Shown: in pieces, positions 6,351 through 13,513 of the stretch
Position numbering within the stretch: the stretch's first letter is position 1
Layout of the letters: every line of letters begins with the position of its first letter
Assembly: GCA_013140935.1 (NCBI GenBank)
Contig: JABFSD010000552.1
Location: forward strand, 1-13,513
From: Acidobacteriota bacterium
GTDB taxonomy: Bacteria > Acidobacteriota > Blastocatellia > RBC074
Reading direction: 5' to 3'
Length of the DNA: 13,513 bases
Program-made: the position numbers and the translations under genes
Notes under the pieces: generated by a model
Database searches by the model: none
What the model saw: the letters and a program-made list of their open reading frames with translations, nothing else
What the model was told of the DNA's origin: nothing

Positions 6351-9300
6351 ATGCAAAACAGCCGATTACGCCGTGACGTCTTCGTTCATCCGTTTCGCCA
6401 GACGCTCGCTTTGCTTTGCCTTGTGTGTGCCGGAACAACCTTTGTCTTCGCGCAAAGGCCGGAAGAAGTGCATCTGCAAAATCTGACGCGCGAGTTTTAT
6501 CAGGGGTTTGCGCGACTCGACATTGCCGAAGCCACGCGCTTTTGGCATGAAACAGCTCCCGGACGCATGGCCTTCCAACAACAAACCGCCAAATGGTTTG
6601 CCGACTGTTCGCGGCTCGAATTGGCGTCAGTCACCTTCCGCCCAATCGAATGGGAACAAACCACGGCGCATGTGCGCGTCACGCTGGCTTTCAAAGCCAC
6701 TGACGCGCGCACCGGTCAAGCATTGGCAACCTGGAACAATTGGCAGCGCGTCATCAGTTGGCGACCAGAAAACACTGGATGGAAAATCTGGCAAGAGCGT
6801 TCCGCCTATGCCGTTTGGGCGGAAAAATTTCTGAGTTCAGCGAACGAGGAAGAGCGACAGCGGCTTCTTTCCGGCGCGCCGGAGTTAGTAGATACCGAAT
6901 TGGCGCGCGAGCTACACGCTGCTGGCAACCGTCGCCGTAATCCGTCTCAACCTGATCTCCCCACCAGCCTCAAAGCCTATGAGTTGGCGTATGAAATTGC
7001 CCTCAGAGTAAACGACCTTTCGCGTGCCGGAACGGCCTTGCTCAATCAAGCGCAAGTCTTGTTGCTCCAGAGTAAATACGCAGAGGCGCTGACGTTCGGC
7101 CACCAAAGCCTGCAAAAATATGCCGCCGCGAAAAACCTGAATGGCCGCTTCGATGCGCTGAAGGAACTGGCTTCGATCAACATGGCTTTGAGTAATTACG
7201 TCGAAGCCAAAGCGTTTTTCGATCAGATGATCGAATTGAACGACGCCCTCAATGACCCGATTAGAAAAGCCGATGCATGGCAAAATCTGGGGGCATGGCA
7301 TTTTGCGCTCGGCAATTACGAACAATCCCTTGACCTCTATGAACGCTCCTTGGCGCTCCGTTTATTGCAACAACGACAAGGTTCGACCGACGTGAATAAC
7401 ACGGCCAATATCGGCGTGCTCCGCGGCAACCTTGGCCTAAGTTATGCGGCGTTAGGTCAATACCAAAAAGCATTGCGCTTGTATGAAGAAAGCCTGCAAG
7501 CGGCGCGCGCTGACGGAAGGGGCATCGGCTTTGCCCTGAATTATTTCGGCACGCTTTATAAACAGCAGGGGAATTACGACTTGGCTTTGCACTATTGCAC
7601 AGAAGCCATGGAGGCGAATCAGCGAGAAAAACTGGAACGTGACATCGCCGTGACGCACAACAACCTCGGTGACATTCATCTTGCCAATGGAGAAAGCGCA
7701 CAAGCCTTGCAACAATTCCAGACAGCACTCGCTATCGCCGAACGCCTCAAGAGTCCCAGCGTGATTGCCCGAACGAACTTCCGGCTCGGCTTGGCTTCAC
7801 TTTCTCAAAACAATCCGAAGCAAGCACAGAGCTACTTTCAAATAGGATTGGATATTTATTTGAAACTGAATTTGCCGGAATCGGTAACCACTTCTTATCA
7901 GTACCTGGCAACGGCCAGCCTCGCCGCGAACGAATTAGAGCAAGCGCGCCAATTCGCGGAAGAGGCTTTGTCGTTATCCCGCCAAATGGAAAAGCCTGAA
8001 TTACGCGCTGACGTAGCCACTATCGCAGGGCGCGTTTATCAAGCCCTCAATCAACCGGAGCCTGCCAAGCGCGCTTTTCTCGAAGCCGTCGCCGCTACCG
8101 AAAAGTTACGCGCGGGCGTGGTCGGAAATGAAATCAACTTACAGGAATTCTTTGCTACCAGAACCTTGTCTTACTTTGCCTTGATGGAATTGGCAGCGGA
8201 GGAAAATCAACCTGCCGTAGCCTTTGCCTGGGCCGAACGCGCCAAAGCCCGCACTTTGCTCGACGTATTGCAAACCGGCAAAAGCAAAATCAACGCCGCG
8301 AGTTCCCCCGCTGAACGCCAACAGGAAAGCGAACTCACGAGCCGCCTCACGACGCTGAACGCGCTACTTTTCAAAGAGCAAACGCAAAAGAAGCGTGCGG
8401 TGAAGTTGTCTGAATTCACCGCCCAACTCGACCAAGCCCGTCTCAACTACGAAGACTTCCGCACCAAACTGTACGCTGCGCATCCTGAATTGCGTGTGCA
8501 GCGTGGCGAAGCCAAACCGATCACATTGGCCGAAGCCGCTGAGTTATTGCCGGATGCGCGCACGGCGCTGTTGCATTACGTCGTCATGCCGGAACACGTG
8601 CGGCTGTTCATCGTGACCAAAGCGAAAGACGGGCAGCCGCAATTGCGCGTAGAAACCCTGCCCCTCAAACGCGAAGACTTAACCAAGCGCGTCGAACAGT
8701 TTCGCCAGCAATTGGCCGACCGCGATCCGCGCTTCGGCAAGCTGGCTGCGGAGCTTTACGCGCAGTTGTTCAAAGCCGCGCGCGCGTATCTGCCCGCGCG
8801 AGCCAGACTCGTGATCGTACCCGACGGGCCACTGTGGGAGTTGCCGTTTCAGGCGTTGCTTAACGAACAAAACCGGTATTTGTGGGAAGAGCATACGTTG
8901 GTCTATGCGCCTTCGTTGACCGTGTTGCGCGAGATGCTGCGGGCGCGTCCGGCGAGTGCGAAAAAAGCCGCACCGGCGTTGTTGGCGATGGGCGATCCGC
9001 AGTTGGGCGGCGCGACGGTGGCGCGCGCGCAGCAGTTGATGGGCGGCAGCTTCGAGCCATTGCCCGAAGCGCGCCAACAGGTAGAGCGGCTGCAACAATT
9101 CTATGACCCACAACGGCGCAAGGTGTTTGTGGGAGCGGCGGCGACCGAAGCGCAGTGGAAGGCCGAGGCCGAGAAAGCCGACGTATTGCATCTGGCGGCG
9201 CACGGCGTATTGAACGACCGCAATCCGCTTTATTCGCACATCCTGCTCGCGCAAAACGCCGATGCGCGCGAAGACGGTTTGCTCGAAGCGTGGGAGTTGA

Positions 9301-9635
9301 TGGAGATGAATTTACACGCCGACCTCGCGGTGCTGTCCGCGTGCGAAACGGCGCGGGGGCGCGTGGGCGCGGGCGAAGGCATGATCGGATTGACGTGGGC
9401 GCTCTTCGTAGCGGGCGTACCTTCTTCGGTGGTCAGCCAATGGTCGGTGAGCGATGCGAGTACGGCGGAACTGATGGTCGAGTTTCATCGCCAGTTGCGC
9501 ACCGTGAAAGCCCCCCCCAACGGATGGACGAAAGCCGAAGCCTTGCGGCAGGCGGCGTTGAAACTTCTGCGCGGCGGAAAATATCGGCATCCGTTCGATT
9601 GGGCGGGCTTCGTGCTGGTGGGCAAGCCGCAATAA
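6351..9635 (+). CDS. Exported TPR-CHAT protein (predicted caspase-like protease), 1094 aa
   Basis: The ATG at 6351 has GAGAGGAA three bases upstream. Residues 1-35 are a signal peptide ending FVFA before QRPEE. Residues 40-165 resemble an NTF2/SnoaL-like module (FYQGFARLDIAEATRFWHE ... WKIWQERSAYAVWAE). About 190-610 is a TPR array (AWQNLGAWHFALGNYEQSLDLYERSLAL-type repeats), then a helical linker (ERAKARTLLDVLQ). About 790-1090 is the CHAT domain: LVIVPDGPLWELPFQALL, VLHLAAHG with catalytic His951, and LSACETARG with Cys998, followed by GLTWALFVAGVPSSVVSQW and HPFDWAGFVLVG. CHAT domains belong to the caspase-like C14/CD clan; TPR-CHAT proteins act as regulated proteases where studied. The visible signal peptide places it in the periplasm. 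G+C rises sharply from the TPR to the CHAT part. Downstream lie a BIME-like repeat and a sigma/anti-sigma pair on the same strand. Substrate unknown. Confidence 0.95.
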   Translation: MQNSRLRRDVFVHPFRQTLALLCLVCAGTTFVFAQRPEEVHLQNLTREFYQGFARLDIAEATRFWHETAPGRMAFQQQTAKWFADCSRLELASVTFRPIEWEQTTAHVRVTLAFKATDARTGQALATWNNWQRVISWRPENTGWKIWQERSAYAVWAEKFLSSANEEERQRLLSGAPELVDTELARELHAAGNRRRNPSQPDLPTSLKAYELAYEIALRVNDLSRAGTALLNQAQVLLLQSKYAEALTFGHQSLQKYAAAKNLNGRFDALKELASINMALSNYVEAKAFFDQMIELNDALNDPIRKADAWQNLGAWHFALGNYEQSLDLYERSLALRLLQQRQGSTDVNNTANIGVLRGNLGLSYAALGQYQKALRLYEESLQAARADGRGIGFALNYFGTLYKQQGNYDLALHYCTEAMEANQREKLERDIAVTHNNLGDIHLANGESAQALQQFQTALAIAERLKSPSVIARTNFRLGLASLSQNNPKQAQSYFQIGLDIYLKLNLPESVTTSYQYLATASLAANELEQARQFAEEALSLSRQMEKPELRADVATIAGRVYQALNQPEPAKRAFLEAVAATEKLRAGVVGNEINLQEFFATRTLSYFALMELAAEENQPAVAFAWAERAKARTLLDVLQTGKSKINAASSPAERQQESELTSRLTTLNALLFKEQTQKKRAVKLSEFTAQLDQARLNYEDFRTKLYAAHPELRVQRGEAKPITLAEAAELLPDARTALLHYVVMPEHVRLFIVTKAKDGQPQLRVETLPLKREDLTKRVEQFRQQLADRDPRFGKLAAELYAQLFKAARAYLPARARLVIVPDGPLWELPFQALLNEQNRYLWEEHTLVYAPSLTVLREMLRARPASAKKAAPALLAMGDPQLGGATVARAQQLMGGSFEPLPEARQQVERLQQFYDPQRRKVFVGAAATEAQWKAEAEKADVLHLAAHGVLNDRNPLYSHILLAQNADAREDGLLEAWELMEMNLHADLAVLSACETARGRVGAGEGMIGLTWALFVAGVPSSVVSQWSVSDASTAELMVEFHRQLRTVKAPPNGWTKAEALRQAALKLLRGGKYRHPFDWAGFVLVGKPQ

Positions 9636-10002
9636 GCCGAGTGCGCGTCAACTTTTTGCATCGTGTCAAAGAAAAAGAAGCCTTGGCACTCGTGGCGTAA
9701 CCTCGCCAAGGTTGCGCTGGTGGCGGTGCGAACCTGCAGGCGGAACGGATTGCCACTCACGGTTGCGCCTCCGATAAGCTGCACGTTGCGAACAATACGT
9801 CCCATCACCAGCAGCGCAACTTTGGCGAAGTTGCGCCACGGTTGCCACGCGAACCGTTTCTCCATCACGGTGCAAAAAGTTGAGGCGCGCGCCAGTAACC
9901 ATGCGCCATTGCCAGCCCATCAGCCAACGGGTAAGCTGCGGCGCAAGCGGTTCAAACAATCCCAAGTTTTTCTCGAACAATAGACAGGGGCCACCACTGT
10001 TG
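9636..10002. other. 367-base intergenic region between TPR-CHAT and the sigma-like gene
   Basis: Most of the gap is the inverted-repeat element at 9648-9883. The remaining 119 bases up to the sigma-like ATG contain AGGGG about 15 bases before that ATG and no other feature I can support. ORFs on both strands here are products of the repeat. Confidence 0.6.
9648..9883. repeat. 236-bp inverted-repeat element (BIME/MITE-like)
   Basis: Arm 9648-9719 aligns without gaps to the reverse complement of 9812-9883, about 55 of 72 positions identical. The ends are exact over 13 bases (TCAACTTTTTGCA and complement) and the inner 29 bases differ at three positions. Each inner arm also folds on itself: in the right arm GCGCAACTT (9814-9822) pairs with AAGTTGCGC (9828-9836) around TGGCG; the left arm has the corresponding GTAACCTCGCCAAGGTTGC. 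Two head-to-head palindromic units are the layout of a BIME. No clear target-site duplication was seen. Both strands are open across it and would each encode a WRNLAKVA/WRNFAKVA peptide, which reflects the symmetry and not coding. Confidence 0.8.
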
Positions 10003-11127
10003 ATGCAGGAGCAAAAGGCTTTCGCACAACTCGATCCTTTATTGCATCCGTTCGTTCAGGCGGCCAGTGAAAGTGCGGCGCAAGACGAATTGGAAGCGTT
10101 GCTGGCGCTTGTCGCTCCGCTCACTCAACGCATCACGGCGCGTGGGCGTTCGCCCGAAGACGATTGTCAGGAAAGTCTGCGGCAAACGCTGGTCGCGTTG
10201 CGGCAATGCCGCCAAGCCCCGCAGCAATACGCCATCGGCGATTTGCAACGCTATGCTTCCGTCGTGGCCTCGCATGTCACGCGCCGCTCTTGGCGCAATG
10301 AACGTCCGGTTTATCAGCAACTCAAAGAATCTTTGCGGCATACCTTACGCAACGAAGCGCAATTCGCTTTGTGGCAAACCGGCAACGGTGCGTGGCTGTG
10401 TGGCTTGCAAACACAACGTGCTTCAACCAATGGTTGGGTTAGCAGCGCGCGCCTGACGGCTTTGCGCGCGGAACCGCTGGCTTGCGACGAAGCCATCCTG
10501 CCGGGACGCGACGCTACGCGCGTGGCGCAAGCCGAATTGCTCGCAGCCCTGTTCGGCTGGCTGGGACACGCGCTGCGTTTCGAGCAATTGACGCCGGTCA
10601 TATTTGCGCTGCGCCGCTTAAGTGAAGCAACTGCGGTAAGCAACGACGATAATGACGGCGACGCGCGCCAGTGGAGCGAACAGTGGATAGACGAAGACCC
10701 GCTGCCCGAACAAAAAGCGGAATGGTCGGCTTTTCTCGTGCGGCTTTGGCGCGAGATAGAACAGTTGCCGCCGTTGCAACGCATCGCATATCTGTTGAAT
10801 TTCACGGCGGGCGAAGGCGCGCTCGACATCTTCTGGCTCAACGGCGTCGCGAGCATTCGCCGCATCGGCGCGGCGTTGCAATTAACGGAAGTACACTTTG
10901 CGCGGGCTTGGGATGATGCGGCGCTGGCGGCTAAGCTAAGTCCACTGCTGCGCGAGTCGCGCAATTACGATGAAAAGTTTGCGTTCTTATGGCAACACCT
11001 GCCGCTCAACGATCAGACGATTGCGCGTATGCTCGACACCGAGCGGCAGAAAGTTATCAATTTGCGCAAAGCGGCGGGCGACCGGCTGGCGCGGCGGCTG
11101 GCGGCGTTCAGACCGGCAAAAGAATAA
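10003..11127 (+). CDS. Divergent sigma-70-like RNA polymerase sigma factor
   Basis: The product is 374 aa from ATG at 10003 (the preceding CTG and TTG codons are also in frame; AGGGG lies about 15 bases upstream). Residues 48-100 resemble sigma region 2: SPEDDCQESLRQTLVALRQC, a GDLQRYASVVASHVTRR helix, then RNERP. Residues about 110-160 (LRHTLRNEAQFALW ... WLCGL) match a segment I recall from acidobacterial sigma-like proteins. Residues about 333-370 form a region 4-like helix-turn-helix: LPLNDQTIARMLDTERQKV then INLRKAAGDRLARRL. The protein is nearly twice the length of a usual ECF factor because of a central helical insert. An anti-sigma-like gene follows 169 bases downstream, supporting the sigma assignment. 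The frame extends upstream to 9880 into the repeat element without a start signal. It may be an enzyme-core-binding sigma or a sigma-derived transcription regulator. Confidence 0.75.
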   Translation: MQEQKAFAQLDPLLHPFVQAASESAAQDELEALLALVAPLTQRITARGRSPEDDCQESLRQTLVALRQCRQAPQQYAIGDLQRYASVVASHVTRRSWRNERPVYQQLKESLRHTLRNEAQFALWQTGNGAWLCGLQTQRASTNGWVSSARLTALRAEPLACDEAILPGRDATRVAQAELLAALFGWLGHALRFEQLTPVIFALRRLSEATAVSNDDNDGDARQWSEQWIDEDPLPEQKAEWSAFLVRLWREIEQLPPLQRIAYLLNFTAGEGALDIFWLNGVASIRRIGAALQLTEVHFARAWDDAALAAKLSPLLRESRNYDEKFAFLWQHLPLNDQTIARMLDTERQKVINLRKAAGDRLARRLAAFRPAKE

Positions 11128-11151
11128 TGTCGGGCTGCGGGAAAAGTGGCG

Positions 11152-11158
11152 GTAATAT
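11152..11158 (+). promoter_or_regulatory. GTAATAT motif ahead of the anti-sigma gene
   Basis: GCGGTAATATGTGGCGC lies 145 bases before the GTG start of the anti-sigma-like gene, resembling the GTAATATCGC motif found upstream of other genes here, but without the T-run. A weak candidate. Confidence 0.2.
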
Positions 11159-11296
11159 GTGGCGCAGGTTCGCCCCATATTCAGCAAGTCTTATTCCAGG
11201 AACCCATCACCCCCAGGGTTGGCAACTATGGCTTCACCTAAGAATAACCAATAGTTTGAGGCGCAACGTATCGTTGCACAGCAGATCGAACCGATC

Positions 11297-12601
11297 GTGA
11301 CTGAACATCTTTCCGCACAACTGATTTTGCGATACCGCACGCGAGCCTTGGCTCCGGCGGAATTGCTCGCGCTTGACCGGCATCTGGAAGGTTGCGAACG
11401 ATGCCGGGGAACGTTGCGCGCCTGGGTGGATGCGCCTGCGCCGCAAGACTTGCACGCGCGCGTGTTCGCGGAATCCGCCGCAGAGGCTGCGCACGTTTTG
11501 CCGGCGCAGTGCCGGGCTTACCTGAATAACCGGCTCGACGCCGTGGAACGCGAGTTATGCGAAAGCCATTGGGAAGATTGCGCGACGTGCGAAACACAAT
11601 TTGAGGCGTTGCGCACTGAGGTGCATCAGCCGCTTTCTGGGTGGCGCAAGCTGATGCGCATCGAAGGGCTATTCGCTACGCCGCTTGCCGGACGTAACGC
11701 AGAAACATCCGAAGGGCTATTCGCCATGCCGCTCGTCTGGCGCAGCGCAGTAGCAATGGCTGTGTTGGGGTTACTAACTTGGGGCGTCACTCACTGGCAA
11801 CGGACGAGGATCGTGCGCGACAGATTGGCTACCAGTTCGCCTTCGGTCACGCCTACCGATGCGGCGGCTGAAATGGTCGGGGCTACGCCGGCTGTGCTTT
11901 TGGCGCTTCAGGATGGCGGGCAACCGCTCATGCTCGATGCGCAAGGCAAGCTGCGCGGCGCTGAGTCGTTGTCGGATGCAGAACAAACGGCGCTCAAAGC
12001 GGCGCTGACGACCGGCACCATCGAAACGCCGCGCACGCTGGCCGGATTACAGAGCAAAGACACGAACTTAATGAACGGCTCAGGAAACACAGAGGATGCC
12101 GCCAAGCTGTGGGCGGCGCGCTCGCGGCAAACCTTGTCGCAACCTTTCGGTGTGATCGTCGCCGAAGCGCGACCGACCTTTCGCTGGAAGCCGTTGGCGG
12201 GCGCGACGCATTACACAGTTATCGTCAGCGACCCCGAAAGCAATTACCGCGAAATCGCGGTCAGCCCGAAACGGACTGCTACGAGTTGGATGCCGCCCCA
12301 AGCCTTGCCGCGCGACCGCGTGTTGGTCTGGCAAGTGAGCGCCGCTTTACCTGCGGGTCAGGAAGTGACGGCTCCCGCCCCCGCAGCCGCCGAGGCGAAG
12401 TTTCGCTTGTTAAGCCAAGCGCAATCAGACGAACTCAAGCGCGGCCAACAGCAGTATGCCAACCGGCGTTTACCGCTCGCGCTGTTGTATGCCCGATTAG
12501 GATTGATCGAATCAGCCGAACGCGAGTTGCGCGCCTTAGCCAAAGACAATCCGCAATCACCCATCGTAGAAAAAATGCTGCGCGACCTACGCAAGAAATA
12601 A
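11297..12601 (+). CDS. Transmembrane zinc-finger anti-sigma-like protein with extracytoplasmic domain
   Basis: The product has 434 residues from a GTG start with no clear ribosome binding site. Two zinc-finger (ZAS, zf-HC2) signatures of the form HxxxCxxC occur: HLEGCERC (His29, Cys33, Cys36) and HWEDCATC (His91, Cys95, Cys98). Residues 147-166 (VWRSAVAMAVLGLLTWGVTH) are a single membrane span. Residues 170-285 are a linker. About 290-380 form a beta-sandwich, fibronectin-III-like unit (ARPTFRWKPLAGATHYTVIV, VLVWQVSA). The C-terminal helices (RLPLALLYARLGLIESAEREL) resemble a TPR. Known ZAS proteins hold a sigma factor in the cytoplasm and sense signals through the outer domain; here the partner is presumably the sigma-like gene upstream. 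A 48-base tandem duplication lies just ahead of, and runs into, the membrane span. A hairpin follows the stop immediately. Confidence 0.85.
   Translation: MTEHLSAQLILRYRTRALAPAELLALDRHLEGCERCRGTLRAWVDAPAPQDLHARVFAESAAEAAHVLPAQCRAYLNNRLDAVERELCESHWEDCATCETQFEALRTEVHQPLSGWRKLMRIEGLFATPLAGRNAETSEGLFAMPLVWRSAVAMAVLGLLTWGVTHWQRTRIVRDRLATSSPSVTPTDAAAEMVGATPAVLLALQDGGQPLMLDAQGKLRGAESLSDAEQTALKAALTTGTIETPRTLAGLQSKDTNLMNGSGNTEDAAKLWAARSRQTLSQPFGVIVAEARPTFRWKPLAGATHYTVIVSDPESNYREIAVSPKRTATSWMPPQALPRDRVLVWQVSAALPAGQEVTAPAPAAAEAKFRLLSQAQSDELKRGQQQYANRRLPLALLYARLGLIESAERELRALAKDNPQSPIVEKMLRDLRKK
11662..11757 (+). repeat. Diverged 48-bp tandem duplication inside the anti-sigma gene
   Basis: Copy 1 (11662-11709) and copy 2 (11710-11757) match at 36 of 48 positions, the first 15 being identical (CGAAGGGCTATTCGC). 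In protein terms the 16-residue units start EGLFATPLAGR and EGLFAMPLVWR. The second unit runs into the start of the transmembrane helix. The reading frame is preserved. Confidence 0.65.
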
Positions 12602-12643
12602 CAACGCCAGCCGCTACGATTTTGCATCGCGCGGCTGGCGTTG
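12602..12643. terminator. Hairpin between convergent genes, probable bidirectional terminator
   Basis: CAACGCCAGCCGC (12602-12614) is perfectly complementary to 12631-12643, with an inner four-base CGAT/ATCG pairing. It begins directly after the anti-sigma TAA and lies 23 bases past the stop of the convergent TIGR03437 gene. On the minus strand TTATTTCTT follows; on the plus strand no T-run does. Confidence 0.7.
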
Positions 12644-12666
12644 AGTTGACGGATGAAGCGGTCGCT

Positions 12667-13513
12667 TTACTGCACGAAAATCTTGACCGTATTGGCCGTC
12701 TTGGTTCCGACCGTCAGCACGACATCCAATTCGCTGTTGCGTCCGATGAGCGAACGCGGGATTTCGGCGTTAAGCTGATCGAGTCCGACAAAACCGGGAG
12801 ACGCGCCAGCAAGGACGTTCGGTAAAACGGTTCCGCCCATCGTCACCGTGACCGGAATCACCGACGCTCGTCCGCGGAACGCCGTACCGTAAGCCACGAG
12901 AAACACTCTTTCGCCGACCGGGCCAAGATTGATCGGCGTGGTCACCCAACGCGAAGTCGCCGTGTCGTAACGCGCCAGCGATTCGTAAAGCGGCGTCGTG
13001 CTGCCGACTTTGTAACGCGCAATGACAGCGGCGGCTACGCCTTGACCGTTCGCGTTGTAGGTAAATAGTCCAGGCGAATAGGAAACGACGTTCACCGTGC
13101 CTTGCGACACCGAACCGTCGCCCGCCGTGAGCGTGATCGTTGCCGTGCCCGGTGCCGTGCCTGCCGGTATCAGGAAGTTGACCTGACCGGGCGAGACGAA
13201 AAAGAGTTGCGCCGCGCGCGTCGTGCCCAGGCTATCGAGTACGTCTACGCGCGAGTTCAACAGATTGGTTGGCAGCGGAACCGTCTTGCCGAAATCCGTT
13301 CCCGAAGCCAGGCCGGTGCCGAACGCAGTCATAATAGCTTCCGTCGAAGTTTCACCAGCGACGAAACTGGCTGCCGACGTGATGGACATCGCCTTGATGG
13401 CGGAAGTGCCGACGGTCGTCCAGGTGTTGTTAGCCCAGCGTGCGAGGCCGGGCACCGAGACCGTGTTACCTGCCAGGCCGTAAGCCTCTGAGAACACACC
13501 GCCGACATAAAGC
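12667..13513 (-). CDS. TIGR03437-domain protein with a propeller-like repeat, C-terminal part, cut by window edge
   Basis: 281 codons are visible and the frame stays open to the right edge, so the start lies outside. The first visible residues LYVGGVFSEAYG ... ARWANNTWTTVG are one blade of the 'LYVGG-F ... RWDG-W' beta-propeller or Kelch-like repeat seen in secreted proteins. From ITSAASFVAGE onward it is a complete TIGR03437 domain: FGTGLASG, LFFVSPGQVNFLIPAG, GLFTYNANGQGVAAAVIAR, GPVGERVFLVAYGTAFRGR, GFVGLDQLNAEIPRSLIGRN, TVKIFVQ. It is a paralogue of the 803-1522 domain, sharing the motif order throughout, and is intact. It is probably a secreted or surface protein of unknown function. It converges on the anti-sigma gene with a shared hairpin. 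Confidence 0.9.
   Translation of the reverse strand, partial: LYVGGVFSEAYGLAGNTVSVPGLARWANNTWTTVGTSAIKAMSITSAASFVAGETSTEAIMTAFGTGLASGTDFGKTVPLPTNLLNSRVDVLDSLGTTRAAQLFFVSPGQVNFLIPAGTAPGTATITLTAGDGSVSQGTVNVVSYSPGLFTYNANGQGVAAAVIARYKVGSTTPLYESLARYDTATSRWVTTPINLGPVGERVFLVAYGTAFRGRASVIPVTVTMGGTVLPNVLAGASPGFVGLDQLNAEIPRSLIGRNSELDVVLTVGTKTANTVKIFVQ

Noticed and set aside
8679..9254. 191-aa minus-strand ORF and other ORFs inside TPR-CHAT
   Set aside because: Arg/Gln-rich shadow frames of the G+C-rich CHAT region.
9663..9983. Opposed ORFs at 9663-9983 (+) and 9485-9868 (-), both containing a WRNxAKVA peptide
   Set aside because: The similarity comes from the inverted repeat; there is no ribosome binding site, and the minus-strand frame overlaps the CHAT coding region.
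9880..10002. N-terminal extension of the sigma-like gene back to 9880
   Set aside because: It enters the repeat element, lacks a start signal and reads as non-protein-like sequence; ATG at 10003 is preferred.
12109..12825. 238-aa plus-strand ORF across the end of the anti-sigma gene
   Set aside because: Runs through a terminator hairpin and antisense to the TIGR03437 gene; Arg-rich shadow.
1..13513. CRISPR array or cas genes to accompany the TPR-CHAT protein
   Set aside because: No regularly spaced direct repeats and no Cas7-11-like or other Cas protein in the window; the TPR-CHAT protein also has a signal peptide, unlike Csx29.

Overview
The window most likely comes from an acidobacterium, possibly of the Blastocatellia type. 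The main reason is that two separate genes, one near each end, finish in the TIGR03437 ('Solibacter C-terminal') domain, which is expanded in Acidobacteriota. The TPR-CHAT protein and the divergent sigma-like/anti-sigma pair fit the same group. There are no rRNA or tRNA genes, no CRISPR array and no transposase. Placement is by protein style only.

Left part (1-6103, all genes on the minus strand): a secreted formylglycine-type sulfatase cut by the left edge; a cohesin + IPT/TIG + putative-Ig + TIGR03437 protein gene that appears broken, with an in-frame TAG at 1541-1543 and no credible start codon; a 733-aa secreted protein ending in a gliding-motility/T9SS type B sorting (CHU_C) domain, visibly more A+T-rich than its surroundings; a 135-aa unrecognised conserved-looking protein with a good ribosome binding site and terminator; and a 238-aa secreted protein of unknown function.

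Right part (6351-12601, plus strand): a 1094-aa exported TPR-CHAT protein with the caspase-like His/Cys pair (His951, Cys998), a 374-aa sigma-70-like factor, and a 434-aa transmembrane zinc-finger anti-sigma-like protein with two HxxxCxxC motifs and a predicted extracytoplasmic beta-sandwich-like domain. If TPR-CHAT is periplasmic, it sits on the same side of the membrane as the sensor domain of the anti-sigma protein. The three genes could then form a protease/anti-sigma/sigma pathway reminiscent of the TPR-CHAT-Csx30-sigma logic of type III-E CRISPR systems, but without any CRISPR component here. This is the most interesting hypothesis in the window and it is inference. A second TIGR03437 gene converges on the anti-sigma gene from the right edge and is cut by it.

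Non-coding DNA is unusually structured: a perfect 21-bp palindrome (639-681), a large hairpin (5288-5364), a 236-bp BIME-like inverted repeat (9648-9883), two ordinary terminator hairpins, and a recurring GTAATAT-GC motif upstream of several genes.
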